Shown: positions 1-9,374, counted from the stretch's first letter. The stretch: DNA of 64,000 nucleotides from SAR92 clade bacterium H455 (GCA_024802545.1 CP103416.1:1426001-1490000), one strand, 5' to 3'. Translations and numbers: made by a program. Notes: generated from the letters alone by a model not told the origin.

Positions 1-2871
1 GCGGCGATTACCCATGGTCGGTAGATCAATGGTTTGCTTGCAGCGCTGCAGGGTTTTGGACTGCTCCCGCAGTATTGCCATGGGGTGACGGCCGAGGCTG
101 ACACCGGTACTGCTGTAATCGGCATTTAGCTCTTCCACCTCTGAGGGCGTGGATAGGATAGCCGGGAGGGATTCACTGTCTTGTACTGACTCCAGCAGCG
201 GTCGATAGTCTTCAATAGCCAGTGCATCCCAGTGTGCTTGACGACGATTGCTAGTGAGGGAGCGCAATGCACCGGCACTGCTCAGCAGGGCCAGATCCGC
301 TTGGGATAATCCTGCCGCTCGACTCAGATCTTGGAGACTGTTAAATCTCTGGGGACTATTTCTGCCGGCATAGACAATCTTCTCTGCGGCTCGATGTGAG
401 AAGCCTTTAATTAAACAGAGCCCCAAGCGTATTGCCGGTTCAGCGCTGCTGCCAGTTTCCAAGCTACCCGTTTCCAAGCTACTGGTTTCCAAGCTACTGG
501 TTTCCAAGCTGTGCTCCCAGCCGCTGTGGCACACATCTATGGGACGGATCTCTATCCGATGCCGCTGAGCGTCCTGTAATAGCTGTGATGGGGTATAAAA
601 ACCCATGGGCTGGCTGTTGAGCAGGGCACAGCAGAAGGCCGCAGGATGGTGGCATTTAAGCCAGGCGGAGACGTAGGCGAGCAGGGCAAAGCTGGCGGAG
701 TGAGATTCGGGGAAGCCATAGACCCCAAAGCCTTGGATCTGTTTGTATAGGCGCTCGGCAAAATCCAGAGAATAGCCTCGCGCCATCATGCCGTCGGTTA
801 GTTTCTGTTCAAACTGGACCAGAGTCGGGTTGTTGCCCGAGCTGGATCCGCTTTTCCCAGAACTGGCCATGGCGCGACGTAACTGGTCTGCCTGACCGCC
901 ACTAAATCCCGCCGCAACCATAGCCAGACGAATGACCTGCTCCTGAAATACTGGGATACCCAGAGTCCGTTCCAGCACCGATTTAATTTCCTGGCTGGGA
1001 TAGTCCACGGCTTCCAAGCCCTGTCGACGGCGCAAGTAAGGATGCACCATACCGCCTTGAATGGGGCCGGGACGAACAATGGCAATTTCGATAACCAGAT
1101 CGTAAAAACAGCGTGGCTTTAGACGCGGCAACATGGCCATCTGGGCTCGTGATTCAATCTGAAACACACCGACACTGTCGGCGGCGCAGAGCATATCGTA
1201 GGTCTCGGGATCGTCTTTGGGGATGGACTGCATGGTTAAATCGATCTGCTGATGGTCGCTGATCAGCTCAAAACAGCGGTGCACTGCACTGAGCATACCC
1301 AGAGCCAGGACATCAATTTTAAGTAGACCCAGGGCTTCGATATCGTATTTATCCCACTGAATCACGGTGCGATCTACCATGCTGGCGTTCTCCACTGGCA
1401 CCAGAGTGCTAATGGGACTTTTGGTAATAATAAAACCGCCCACATGCTGTGAGAGATGGCGGGGAAAGCCAAGGATCTCATTGAGCAATTTAAAAAAGTG
1501 CTCGGCGATCTGCCCCTGGCTATCACCGCCTTGCTGTTGAAACAGCGTCTGAAGATCTGCCTGCCGGTCCCACCAAGACATGGATTGGCTGAGTTGCTCA
1601 ATAAACAATGCATCCAGCCCCAGGGCTTTGCCCACATCGCGCACCGCGCTGCGGGGTCGGTAGCTGATCACCGTGGCAGCCAGAGCGGCCCGTTCGCGGC
1701 TGTATTTTTTGTAGATATATTGAATTACCTCTTCCCGGCGCTGATGCTCAAAGTCCACATCTATATCCGGTGGCTCGTTGCGTTCTCTGGAGATAAAGCG
1801 TTCGAACAATAATGAAATCTGGTCCGGTGAGACCTCGGTGATAAACAGGCAGTAGCAAACCACCGAGTTAGCTGCCGAACCGCGTCCCTGGCAGAGAATA
1901 TTACGGCTGCGGGCAAAGGCCACTATATCGTGGACGGTTAAAAAATAGCTTTCATAGTTAAGCTCAGCGACCACCTGCAACTCATATTCAATCTGCTTGC
2001 GGATGGTCGAACTAATACCATCGGGCCAACGCTTGCCGACACCTTCCTCCACCAGAAAACGCAGTTGCTCAGTGGCAGTGAGATGTTCTGGCACCACTTC
2101 TGAGGGATATTCGTAGCGCAGCTCTTCCAGTGAGAAGTGGCAGCGTTTGGCTATGTTCAGGGTTTCTCGAAGCAGGGCGGCGGGGTAGAGTTTCTCTAGC
2201 TGGTTGAGCCCGCGCAGGTGGCGTTCGCTGTTGGCAAAGCGCCGTTGCCCCAGCTGCATCACCGAGCAGTTGTGGTGGATGGCGGTCAATGTGTCTTGCA
2301 GTGGTTGGCGCTGGCGGCTGTGCATATGCACATCACCGCAGGCGACCATAGGCAGTTGCCACATGGCCGCGAGGTTGCGGTAGTAATAATAGTCGTTGGC
2401 GTCATGACCGCTGAGTAGGTGGGTGACACCGATCCAGAGTCGTTCTTTGAACCAGCTGCTGAGTTGTTCGCCACGCCGATGGTCATCGTCAAGCTGTTGT
2501 GAGGGTATCCAAATGAGCAGTGCGCTGCGCAGGTTGCCTTTGAGATCGTTCCAGTCCAACTGGTAGCTGCCTTTGTCGCCGCGGCGGCGGGCGAGAGTGA
2601 TCAGGGCGGAGAGTTCTGAGTAGGCTTGGCGGTTGGGGGCCAGGGCGATGAGTTTGTGGCTGCCGAGGCGGAATTCGCTGCCGATAATCAGTTTTAGGTC
2701 ATGATCTATAGCGGCGACATGGGCTTTGACTACACCGGCAAGGGAACATTCGTCAGTGATGGCGAGGGCGTTGTAGTGGAGTTCACTGGCGCGTTTGACC
2801 AGTTCGTGGGGATGAGAGGCACCGCGGAGGAAGGTGAAGTTGCTGATGCAGTGGAGTTCGGCGTAGGACAT
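1..2871 (-). CDS. dnaE2: Error-prone DNA polymerase III alpha subunit DnaE2 (3' end outside window)
   Basis: Translesion polymerase of the SOS mutagenesis pathway, normally acting with ImuA and ImuB. The visible 957 codons are open to the left edge, so the C-terminus is missing. The N-terminus starts MSYAELHCISNFTFLRGASH, the typical PHP-domain opening of DnaE2 rather than DnaE1. The polymerase motif PDIDVDF is at residues 368-374, which puts the likely catalytic aspartates at 371 and 373. HVGGF and GFPESHSASFALLAY motifs follow. The ATG has no good Shine-Dalgarno sequence and lies only 13 bp from a perfect LexA box. No imuA or imuB lies upstream; they could be downstream, outside the window. 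A 15-bp repeat inserts SLETS-like residues at about 788-806. Confidence 0.95.
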   Translation of the reverse strand, partial: MSYAELHCISNFTFLRGASHPHELVKRASELHYNALAITDECSLAGVVKAHVAAIDHDLKLIIGSEFRLGSHKLIALAPNRQAYSELSALITLARRRGDKGSYQLDWNDLKGNLRSALLIWIPSQQLDDDHRRGEQLSSWFKERLWIGVTHLLSGHDANDYYYYRNLAAMWQLPMVACGDVHMHSRQRQPLQDTLTAIHHNCSVMQLGQRRFANSERHLRGLNQLEKLYPAALLRETLNIAKRCHFSLEELRYEYPSEVVPEHLTATEQLRFLVEEGVGKRWPDGISSTIRKQIEYELQVVAELNYESYFLTVHDIVAFARSRNILCQGRGSAANSVVCYCLFITEVSPDQISLLFERFISRERNEPPDIDVDFEHQRREEVIQYIYKKYSRERAALAATVISYRPRSAVRDVGKALGLDALFIEQLSQSMSWWDRQADLQTLFQQQGGDSQGQIAEHFFKLLNEILGFPRHLSQHVGGFIITKSPISTLVPVENASMVDRTVIQWDKYDIEALGLLKIDVLALGMLSAVHRCFELISDHQQIDLTMQSIPKDDPETYDMLCAADSVGVFQIESRAQMAMLPRLKPRCFYDLVIEIAIVRPGPIQGGMVHPYLRRRQGLEAVDYPSQEIKSVLERTLGIPVFQEQVIRLAMVAAGFSGGQADQLRRAMASSGKSGSSSGNNPTLVQFEQKLTDGMMARGYSLDFAERLYKQIQGFGVYGFPESHSASFALLAYVSAWLKCHHPAAFCCALLNSQPMGFYTPSQLLQDAQRHRIEIRPIDVCHSGWEHSLETSSLETSSLETGSLETGSSAEPAIRLGLCLIKGFSHRAAEKIVYAGRNSPQRFNSLQDLSRAAGLSQADLALLSSAGALRSLTSNRRQAHWDALAIEDYRPLLESVQDSESLPAILSTPSEVEELNADYSSTGVSLGRHPMAILREQSKTLQRCKQTIDLPTMGNRR
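453..510 (-). repeat. In-frame 15-bp tandem repeat inside dnaE2
   Basis: Four near-identical 15-bp units (the last incomplete) read on the minus strand as SLETS/SLETG repeats at about residues 788-806 of DnaE2. They lie in the linker before the LGLCLIKGF motif. The unit length is a multiple of three, so copy-number change keeps the frame. Confidence 0.85.
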
Positions 2872-2884
2872 GATAAAGCACAAA

Positions 2885-2904
2885 TACTGTATGGATAAAC
2901 AGTA
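2885..2904 (-). promoter_or_regulatory. LexA (SOS) box upstream of dnaE2
   Basis: TACTGTATGGATAAACAGTA contains the exact CTGT-N8-ACAG core with TA flanks on both sides, the E. coli-type LexA operator. It ends 13 bp before the dnaE2 start codon, so LexA binding would block transcription initiation. This predicts DNA-damage induction of dnaE2. Confidence 0.92.
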
Positions 2905-3013
2905 TAAGGATTTTGTTAGGGTTGTATATGGGTTTGTAGCGTGGAGCGGACCAGCATCCTGGGGATACCGGTCTGGATAGTTCGAGCGAGGTACAATTAT
3001 TCTTGCAAGTGGT

Positions 3014-3751
3014 TTAGCTTGCTTCTGACTTGGGTTTTACCAGTCGACCAAACATAATCCCGATTTCAAACAGTAGCCACATAGGTATGGCGAGCAGGGT
3101 TTGGGAGAGTATATCGGGCGGCGTTAACAACATGCCAAAGACAAAGCAGAGGATAAAAACATAGGGCCGCTTCTTGGCTAGATTCTCTGGATCCACAGCG
3201 CCCATCCAAGAGAGAATAATTACGGCGATAGGAATTTCAAAACTGATACCAAACGCAAAAAACAGCTTTAATACAAAGTCTAAATAGCTGCGGATATCGG
3301 TCATGATGGAAATGCCTTCGGGGCCGACGCTGGTAAAAAACATAAACACCAGAGGGAATACCACGTAGTAGGCGAAAGCCATGCCAGCGTAAAACAAAAT
3401 TACGCTGGAGCAGAAGAGGGGGATGACGATTTTCTTTTCGCGCTTGTAGAGTCCCGGTGCCACAAAGGCCCAGACTTGGTAGAGTACATAGGGCATAGCG
3501 GCAAATAGCGACAGCACCAGAGTTAATTTAAATGGCGTCAAAAAGGGCGAGGTGACGTCGGTGGCGATCATGCTTGATGATTCGGGCAGATATTGGCGCA
3601 GCGGCTCGGAGACGTAGAGATAGAGTTCGTTACTGAAAGAAAACAGGCCGATAAAAATCAGTGCCACAGAGGCCATGGCGCGCAGCATACGGTCTCTGAA
3701 CTCAATTAGGTGGGCCATAAAAGGTTGGCTTTCTAAGGGCTCTTCACTCAT
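3014..3751 (-). CDS. tatC: Sec-independent protein translocase TatC
   Basis: Inner-membrane core of the twin-arginine translocase; with TatB it recognises the RR signal peptide. At 245 aa it has the usual length. It shows the conserved N-terminal cytoplasmic segment (PFMAHLIEFRDRMLRA) with its essential Glu and Arg, followed by six hydrophobic segments including FAFGISFEIPIAVI. It is the last gene of the ubiE-to-tatC block and overlaps tatB by 8 bp, so the two are probably translationally coupled. Confidence 0.96.
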   Translation of the reverse strand: MSEEPLESQPFMAHLIEFRDRMLRAMASVALIFIGLFSFSNELYLYVSEPLRQYLPESSSMIATDVTSPFLTPFKLTLVLSLFAAMPYVLYQVWAFVAPGLYKREKKIVIPLFCSSVILFYAGMAFAYYVVFPLVFMFFTSVGPEGISIMTDIRSYLDFVLKLFFAFGISFEIPIAVIILSWMGAVDPENLAKKRPYVFILCFVFGMLLTPPDILSQTLLAIPMWLLFEIGIMFGRLVKPKSEAS

Positions 3752-4121
3752 CGGCTGCAGTCTTAGTTGAGTCGGGTTTGGTCTCTGACGGCTTTTTATC
3801 CAGAGCAGTCATGGCGTCTAGAGGGCTCTTGATGGTTTCTTCTATGGAGGCGGCTTCGAGAGCGGTAGCGTCCAGAGTTTGTTGCAGGTCTTGTTTAGTC
3901 TGGCTGAGGTCGCGCATGATCTTTTCATTGTGCAGCTGTTGACGAATATCGTCCATACCCACTTCCTGTTCGAAATCTTTCCGTGCTGAGGCGACCATCT
4001 GCTTGAGGCGGCCGACCCATAGGCTGATGCTGCGAACTGTTTGTGGCAGGCGTTCGGGACCCATCACTATCAGAGCGACAGTGGCGATTACCAGCAGTTC
4101 GGAGAAGCCTATATCAAACAT
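3744..4121 (-). CDS. tatB: Sec-independent protein translocase TatB
   Basis: 125-aa membrane-anchored component of the TatBC receptor. It begins with the typical MFDIGFSELLVIATVALIVMG helix and the GPERLP hinge. A long charged amphipathic helix follows, then a variable tail rich in Lys, Asp and Thr. It overlaps tatC. Its distance from tatA (607 bp) is unusual: the two are normally adjacent, and here repeats separate them. Confidence 0.95.
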   Translation of the reverse strand: MFDIGFSELLVIATVALIVMGPERLPQTVRSISLWVGRLKQMVASARKDFEQEVGMDDIRQQLHNEKIMRDLSQTKQDLQQTLDATALEAASIEETIKSPLDAMTALDKKPSETKPDSTKTAADE

Positions 4122-4260
4122 TGTTTAGTGGTGCCTTTTGGTTTTATGTTGCCTGTTCATTCACTGTCTTTTTGGGTGCATGTGAGAGGTATTGAGATCC
4201 CTCATCGCTGCGCTCTGTCGGGAGGACAGTAAAGGCTCTGTGTCGGGATGACGGAACTCT

Positions 4261-4337
4261 CTGTCATCTCGAACCACCCAACTGTCATCTCGAACCACCC
4301 AACTGTCATATCGAACCACCCAACTGTCATCTCGAAC
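4261..4337. repeat. 21-bp tandem repeat array (3.7 copies)
   Basis: Three full 21-bp units starting CTGTCATCTCGAACCACC (third unit with one substitution), followed by a 14-bp partial unit. Each unit starts with the GTCATCTCGA half of the REP-like phrases seen elsewhere in the window. There are no spacers, so it is not a CRISPR. Confidence 0.9.
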
Positions 4338-4382
4338 GAATGTGAGAGATCTACCATCAGCACCCTCAATCTCTCCCCGAAG

Positions 4383-4541
4383 CCATGTAGGTCCTTTGCG
4401 ATCAATCAGGGCCCGCTTATGGGTTTGTTCTTTTCAGATTAAGAGAGCGCCTTGTTTGAGCTCGTAGTGAAAAGCGAGAGCGAGTTGCGCGAACGCTGAA
4501 AATAACAGACACATGGGACCGATCGCAAAGGGCCTGCATGG
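4383..4541 (+). repeat. Palindromic dispersed element, copy A
   Basis: A 159-bp element with imperfect inverted ends (CCATGTAGGTCCTTTGCGAT at the left, ATCGCAAAGGGCCTGCATGG at the right). The inner region contains GAGAGCGAGTTGCGCGAACG. It is closely similar to the inverted copy at 35896-36040. Copy A carries about 12 extra bases near its centre. The long self-complementarity suggests a folded RNA or a non-autonomous MITE-like unit. No transposase is nearby. Confidence 0.85.
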
Positions 4542-4728
4542 ATTTGCCTGCGCTCAACCAAGAGATCCCTCGTCTCGACGCTCTGTCGGGATGACAAATA
4601 AAGGTGCTCTGTCGAGACTGCAAATTAAGGTGCTTCGTCGAGATGCCAAATTAAAGGGCTCTGTTGCGACGGAAAATAAAGTTGCTCTATCGGGGCGACA
4701 ACTAAACTAGTTCGCTGCCCCAAAAGCA

Positions 4729-4965
4729 TCAACCCTGCGACTTATCAGTCTCTTTCTCAGCGCTCTCTGTCTCGGCACTCTCTTTCTTAACATTAGCGTC
4801 ATCGCCAACAGGCTTATCTTCATCAGCACCATCAGTGCTTATAGAATCTTTAAACCCTTTCACCGCGCCACCCAAATCTGAGCCAATGCCACGCAATTTC
4901 TTAGTGCCAAAAATCAGCGCCACAATAACCAAAATAATCAGCAGTTCCTGCCATCCAAAACCCAT
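4729..4965 (-). CDS. tatA: Sec-independent protein translocase TatA
   Basis: 78-aa pore-forming subunit of the twin-arginine translocase. One N-terminal transmembrane helix ([16 protein letters not shown]) is followed by the [19 protein letters not shown] amphipathic helix and a short acidic tail. It begins 43 bp after hisE and is probably cotranscribed with it. TatB and TatC follow only after the repeat-filled spacer. Confidence 0.95.
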   Translation of the reverse strand: MGFGWQELLIILVIVALIFGTKKLRGIGSDLGGAVKGFKDSISTDGADEDKPVGDDANVKKESAETESAEKETDKSQG

Positions 4966-5008
4966 CTCAATACTCCTTCGCTATGAATTAATGATATTAA
5001 ATTCTTAT

Positions 5009-5353
5009 TTAGTCCCGCGCCGCTTTCTCTTCAAGACCAGAGAGATCAAAGCGCCGCTCAAGCTCTGTCAGTACAGCCTGGGCATCTTCACCAAGGTGCG
5101 ACAGCATAACCAAACTGTGGAACCAAAGGTCCGCCGTCTCATAGATAAGCTTAGTATTATCGCCACTATCCTGCGCGTCTCGCGCCGCCAGGATAGTCTC
5201 AATACTCTCTTCGCCAACCTTCTCAAGAATCTTATTCAGACCACTACTGTGCAGACTGGCCACATAAGAGTCCTCAGCTGAAGCCGCTTTACGCGCTTCT
5301 AATACAGCGCAGAGCTGTGCCAACACATCGCCGCTCGATTGCCTATTGGTCAT
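5009..5353 (-). CDS. hisE: Phosphoribosyl-ATP pyrophosphatase HisE
   Basis: Second step of histidine biosynthesis: hydrolyses phosphoribosyl-ATP to phosphoribosyl-AMP. It is 114 aa from the ATG at 5353, which overlaps the hisI stop as ATGA. A longer reading from 5401 would sit deep inside hisI. MazG-like helical motifs are visible: [15 protein letters not shown] and the [13 protein letters not shown] segment that bind metal and nucleotide. Separate hisI and hisE genes beside tatA match the Pseudomonas-type arrangement. Confidence 0.94.
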   Translation of the reverse strand: MTNRQSSGDVLAQLCAVLEARKAASAEDSYVASLHSSGLNKILEKVGEESIETILAARDAQDSGDNTKLIYETADLWFHSLVMLSHLGEDAQAVLTELERRFDLSGLEEKAARD

Positions 5354-5730
5354 TTGTAAATATCCTTTGGATCTTTGATTACAGCGTCTACGGTTTTCCA
5401 TTCACCGTTCTCAAACACTCGGTAAAAGCAAGATTCGCGGCCTGTATGGCAGGCAATGCCACCGAGCTGTTCGATCTGCATCACAATTACATCGCTATCG
5501 CAGTCCAGGCGCAGCTCTTTAATTTGCTGCACATGACCTGACTCTTCACCTTTGCGCCAGAGCTTCTTTCTTGATCGCGACCAATAGACCGCACGACTCT
5601 CATCGACGCTCAATTGGATGGCTTCGGCATTCATCCAGGCGACCATCAGCACACGGCCAGTTACCGCATCTTGGGCAATAGCGGGAACTAATCCATCACT
5701 GTTCCAGCTTATGTCGTCGAGAAAACTCAT
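5350..5730 (-). CDS. hisI: Phosphoribosyl-AMP cyclohydrolase HisI
   Basis: Third step of histidine biosynthesis, opening the adenine ring of PR-AMP in a zinc-dependent reaction. It is 126 aa from the ATG at 5730, preceded by an AAGGGAC Shine-Dalgarno; an upstream in-frame extension is Cys-rich and unlike the family. Metal-binding motifs are present: [23 protein letters not shown]. It overlaps hisE by four bases. Confidence 0.95.
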   Translation of the reverse strand: MSFLDDISWNSDGLVPAIAQDAVTGRVLMVAWMNAEAIQLSVDESRAVYWSRSRKKLWRKGEESGHVQQIKELRLDCDSDVIVMQIEQLGGIACHTGRESCFYRVFENGEWKTVDAVIKDPKDIYK

Positions 5731-5800
5731 ATCCAAAAGTCCCTTAATAATAGGTCTTGAAATTATGGCAGCTGTTGTAGGCCAACAACAGTAAAAAACG

Positions 5801-7426
5801 CTAGCGCAGTAACAGCACCAGCAAGCCAACGCCAACCAATGTCAGACTAGTCACAGGCACCTGCGCCAGTGACTCAGTCCAGCTGGCAACGGCTAAGCCA
5901 AAACCCACGCCTACAGCTGCAGCACTGAGCCAGGGGATCAATCGGCGCAGTGGCTGTTTAGCTACAGGCCCTGGTGTGGTTATCACAGTAGTCTGTGCGG
6001 AATACTCGGCTGTCTGCTGAGCGCCCTTAAGCGCCGAATAAATCAACGGTGGAATCTCCGGCAGCTGCTCCAACCAGTCGGGCACCAGCTGCTTAAATTG
6101 TTTGAACAGGCTCTTGGGAGAGTAGCGCTGCTTTAACCAGCGATCCAAAAATGGCTTGGCGGTAGTCCAGAGATCCAGCTGCGGGTAGAGCTGACGCCCC
6201 AGTCCTTCAATATTCAATAGCGTCTTTTGCAACAGCACCAATGACGGCTGTACTTCCATATCAAAGCGCCGCGCCGTGGTAAACAGGCTGATGAGCATAT
6301 GACCAAGGGATATTTCATTCAGCGGGCGTTGAAAAATAGGTTCACAGACCGCGCGAATAGCACCGGTAAACTCATTTACTGGCGTAGTTTTAGGCACCCA
6401 GCCAGAGCGAATGTGTAGCTCTGCAACCTTGCGGTAGTCGCGCTGGAAAATGGCGATCAGATTGCGCGCCATATAATACTGATCTTCTTTGCTCAGAGAG
6501 CCCATGATCGCGCAGTCGATGCCAATATAAGAGGGCTTTTTCGGATTGCTCGTATCCACAAAGATATTGCCTGGGTGCATATCCGCATGGAAGAAGTTGT
6601 GTTCAAACACCTGAGTGAAGAAGATTTCAACTCCCCGCTCGGCGAGCAGTTTAAAGTCGACCCCTGCTTCTTGTAAGTCGGTAATGTTGGTCACAGGCGT
6701 GCCGTAAATCCGCTCCATAACCAGAACTTTCTCATTGGAGTAGTCCCAGTTGACTTTAGGCACATAGAGCAGCGGCGAACCGTCAAAGTTATGTCTCAGC
6801 AGTGACGCATTGGCGCCTTCGGCCTGCAAATTGAGCTCGTCATAGATAACCTGCTCATAGTCCGCCACTACCTCCACCGGACGCAGACGACGGCCATCCT
6901 GGCTGTATTTGGCCAGTAGTCGCGCCAGGCTGTACATCAAGGCTATATCTTTGCCGATGGTTTCCGCAATATTCGGGCGCACCGCTTTAACCACCACATC
7001 GCTGCCATCTTTTAGCACAGCGGCATGAACCTGAGCCACCGAAGCCGAGGCTAGAGGTTCTTTGTCAAAGCTGAGGAATATTTCATCAACTGAGTCCCCC
7101 AAAGCGGCTTCGACAATCTGACGAAACTTGTCTGAGTCAAAGGGCGCGACATTGTCTTGCAGCTGGGCCAGTTCTGAACAGATATCTGCTGGCACTAGAT
7201 CCGGTCTAGTGGACAGCAGCTGGCCAAATTTAACGAATATTGGACCCAGGCTTTCCAGTACTTTGCGCAGGCGTTCACCGCGGCTGGCTTTCGGTTTGCC
7301 CCAGAGAACGGCAGGGGACAGCAGCAGACGCAGTGGCAATGGCGTCTTACTTTTGTCGAGCAAGGTATCGAGGCGGTATTTAAAAACAACTTGGGCAATC
7401 GCAGCCAGACGACGCAAGCGAATCAA
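5801..7426 (-). CDS. ubiB: Ubiquinone biosynthesis protein UbiB
   Basis: 541-aa ADCK/ABC1-family atypical kinase-like ATPase required for coenzyme Q synthesis. Family marks are the [14 protein letters not shown] segment (KxGQ motif), the Ala-rich [12 protein letters not shown] loop, [10 protein letters not shown] and GIDCAIMG. Two hydrophobic C-terminal helices (about 495-541) anchor it in the membrane. The start is a TTG at 7426, overlapping the ubiJ stop, with an AGGGG Shine-Dalgarno 9 nt upstream. Confidence 0.95.
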   Translation of the reverse strand: MIRLRRLAAIAQVVFKYRLDTLLDKSKTPLPLRLLLSPAVLWGKPKASRGERLRKVLESLGPIFVKFGQLLSTRPDLVPADICSELAQLQDNVAPFDSDKFRQIVEAALGDSVDEIFLSFDKEPLASASVAQVHAAVLKDGSDVVVKAVRPNIAETIGKDIALMYSLARLLAKYSQDGRRLRPVEVVADYEQVIYDELNLQAEGANASLLRHNFDGSPLLYVPKVNWDYSNEKVLVMERIYGTPVTNITDLQEAGVDFKLLAERGVEIFFTQVFEHNFFHADMHPGNIFVDTSNPKKPSYIGIDCAIMGSLSKEDQYYMARNLIAIFQRDYRKVAELHIRSGWVPKTTPVNEFTGAIRAVCEPIFQRPLNEISLGHMLISLFTTARRFDMEVQPSLVLLQKTLLNIEGLGRQLYPQLDLWTTAKPFLDRWLKQRYSPKSLFKQFKQLVPDWLEQLPEIPPLIYSALKGAQQTAEYSAQTTVITTPGPVAKQPLRRLIPWLSAAAVGVGFGLAVASWTESLAQVPVTSLTLVGVGLLVLLLR

Positions 7427-8118
7427 GAGTTGGACCCCTTTTGTTTTGGTGAGGGTTCGGTCGGCGATGTTGCCTGCCTGTTTTGATCAGCCACAATGTC
7501 ACTGAGAATTTGACGACTCTTATTGATTCGTGCCGCAGCCCGTTCGACGCCGCTGGAGAGTTCCCGCACCTGTTGTGAGAAGTCCTTAAACTCAGGAAAA
7601 GTGGGAGTGACCCGCAGTTCTTCTTTAGCCACTTCCGCTGCAGCAGACTTGGCTCGCTGGCCTGCGTCCTTCGCCAGAGTGGCGGATTTGCGTAGCTTTT
7701 CAGCCATCAAATGCGCAGGAATATCGCCCATAAAAGCAGCCAGAATAGCCTCCCAATCTACATAAAGTTCAGTCATTAACGTATTGATTTTTAATAATAA
7801 GTTAAGGTCACCTGATACATTAACACCGCTTCCAGAAAAGGATGCCTGAGAGGCTGAGTTAACCGCTAGACCGGCAATGGAAACCAGAGAGCCAGTGACT
7901 GTGGTGTCGGCTTTATCCTGCCAGTTGCTGTGCAACATAATGCCCTGGCTATTGGTTTCCATGGCCAGCTTGAGGGGTGGCATGGTGCTCTCGATAAGCA
8001 GTACCTTACCTTCCAACTCGCCCATCTTACGCAAGGTCGCCGGGTCATACTTCAGTGCGCCATTGATCAGCGATTCCGCCGCTTCAAATGCGCCAGACTG
8101 CAGTGCCGAGAAAAACAC
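7423..8118 (-). CDS. ubiJ: Ubiquinone biosynthesis accessory factor UbiJ
   Basis: 231-aa protein with an N-terminal SCP2-like lipid-binding domain (about residues 20-120). A helical, Lys/Ala-rich C-terminus ends in a coiled-coil-like stretch. UbiJ is part of the soluble Ubi complex that holds quinone intermediates. It starts with GTG overlapping the ubiE stop (TAGTG), and its TGA overlaps the ubiB start, so ubiE-ubiJ-ubiB appear tightly coupled. Confidence 0.9.
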   Translation of the reverse strand: MFFSALQSGAFEAAESLINGALKYDPATLRKMGELEGKVLLIESTMPPLKLAMETNSQGIMLHSNWQDKADTTVTGSLVSIAGLAVNSASQASFSGSGVNVSGDLNLLLKINTLMTELYVDWEAILAAFMGDIPAHLMAEKLRKSATLAKDAGQRAKSAAAEVAKEELRVTPTFPEFKDFSQQVRELSSGVERAAARINKSRQILSDIVADQNRQATSPTEPSPKQKGSNS

Positions 8119-8864
8119 TAGGCCTTAACCCCGCGATGCAGAGCGACAATGCCGCCGGTCATATTGTGGTAGTCGCAGTTACTAAAACCGGCTTTTTCCA
8201 CCATCGCCATCAGGGCTTCCTGATCTGGATGCATGCGAATCGACTCAGCGAGATATTGGTAGCTGTCTGCATCACTGGCAAAGAGCTTGCCGAGTTTGGG
8301 CAGAATATTAAATGAGTAGCTGTCGTAGATCTTCGACAGCAATGTGTTCGGTGGTTTGGAAAATTCCAGCACCAGCAGCTTGCCACCGGGCTTAAGTACC
8401 CGATGCATGGAGCGCAGAGCCATCTCTTTATCGGTGACATTGCGCAGGCCAAAGGCGATGGTAATCACATCGAAGGTATTGTCCGGGAAGGGCAGATACT
8501 GGGCGTTGGCCTGAGCGAATTGAATATTGTTGGCGATGCCGCGATCCAGCAGGCGGTCACGGCCGACTTTAAGCATGGAGTCATTGATATCCGCCAGGAC
8601 CACTAGCCCATCACTGCCGACTATGCGGGAAAATTTGGCCGCCAGATCACCGGTGCCGCCGGCTATATCCAATACCTTGTGGCCACGGCGCACGCCAGAC
8701 ATCTCGATGGTGACGCGCTTCCACAGACGATGGATGCCTGCGGACATCAGGTCATTCATCAGGTCATAGCTGGAGGCGACGGAGTGAAAGACTTCGGCAA
8801 CTTTGCCGGCCTTTTCCTCGCTATTAACGGTTTGGAAACCAAAGTGGGTGGTTTTGTCAGACAT
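8118..8864 (-). CDS. ubiE: Demethylmenaquinone/ubiquinone methyltransferase UbiE
   Basis: 248-aa SAM-dependent C-methyltransferase of ubiquinone (and menaquinone) biosynthesis. The N-terminal TTHFGFQTV segment, the SAM-binding [15 protein letters not shown] motif and the [22 protein letters not shown] region are all present. It is the first gene of the ubiE-ubiJ-ubiB-hisI-hisE-tatA block. Confidence 0.97.
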   Translation of the reverse strand: MSDKTTHFGFQTVNSEEKAGKVAEVFHSVASSYDLMNDLMSAGIHRLWKRVTIEMSGVRRGHKVLDIAGGTGDLAAKFSRIVGSDGLVVLADINDSMLKVGRDRLLDRGIANNIQFAQANAQYLPFPDNTFDVITIAFGLRNVTDKEMALRSMHRVLKPGGKLLVLEFSKPPNTLLSKIYDSYSFNILPKLGKLFASDADSYQYLAESIRMHPDQEALMAMVEKAGFSNCDYHNMTGGIVALHRGVKA

Positions 8865-8965
8865 AGGGCCGGCTATCGTTAAATAAAGGGCGACTATTGT
8901 AGCGACAGTTCGACCATTTAGGTATGTCTATCGGCAAATGTGGGCGGCTGAATGTATACCCGCTT

Positions 8966-9373
8966 TTAATCGCTAGCCTGTACTAGTTTAACGATCTGAG
9001 TATCCGGATCCCGACTTTGGCCGGCTTGGTTTAGGCACTCCAAATAGGTCGCCCAGCGGCTGTCGTAGTTGGCGCCGAGATCATAGAGATAATCCCAGGT
9101 GAAAATCCCCGAGTCATGACCATCACTAAAGAAGATCTGGATGGCGTAGTTGCCGGATTTGCTAATCGAATCTATGCATACCAGTCGCTTGCCAAATTGC
9201 AGCACTTCCTGGCCCTTGCCATGGCCGCGCACTTCGGCGCTGGGGGAGTGCACCCTCAGATACTCTGCTGGCAATGGGTGGCGGACGTCCCCGGCATAGT
9301 CGATAGTCAGGCAATCTTTGGCTTGATTGACTGAAAGACGCCGGGGCACTGTGCTGCTCAGGTCGTGGCTCAT
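8966..9373 (-). CDS. DUF971 (gamma-butyrobetaine hydroxylase-like N-terminal domain) protein
   Basis: 135-aa protein carrying only the small DUF971 fold, seen as the N-terminal domain of gamma-butyrobetaine hydroxylases and alone in many proteobacteria. Features include LPAEYLRVHSPSAEVRGHG and FSDGHDSGIFTWDYLYDLG. The ATG at 9373 lies one base beyond the hslU stop; the longer upstream frame runs through hslU and is a shadow. It sits third behind hslV-hslU, as in many gammaproteobacteria. A role in iron-sulfur or metal handling has been suggested for the family but is not settled. Confidence 0.88.
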   Translation of the reverse strand: MSHDLSSTVPRRLSVNQAKDCLTIDYAGDVRHPLPAEYLRVHSPSAEVRGHGKGQEVLQFGKRLVCIDSISKSGNYAIQIFFSDGHDSGIFTWDYLYDLGANYDSRWATYLECLNQAGQSRDPDTQIVKLVQASD

Positions 9374-9374
9374 A

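Larger units (their letters stand above)
4122..4728. other. Gene-free, repeat-filled spacer between tatA and tatB
   Basis: No credible coding sequence. It contains a 21-bp tandem array (4261-4337), a copy of a palindromic dispersed element (4383-4541) and REP-like phrases. The phrases resemble GAGATCCCTC...CTCTGTCGGGATGAC and occur near 4194-4228 and 4550-4597. Short ORFs here are translations of these repeats. Confidence 0.8.

Noticed and set aside
1456-1812. 118-codon plus-strand ORF within dnaE2
   Set aside because: It is antisense to a clearly conserved polymerase domain.
4261-4337. CRISPR-like short repeats
   Set aside because: Units are directly tandem without unique spacers, and no cas genes are present.
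4835-5281. 148-codon plus-strand ORF
   Set aside because: Antisense to tatA and hisE, both well conserved.
7423-7426. A downstream ATG start for ubiB
   Set aside because: The TTG start is coupled to ubiJ and preceded by AGGGG; later Met codons would cut conserved sequence.
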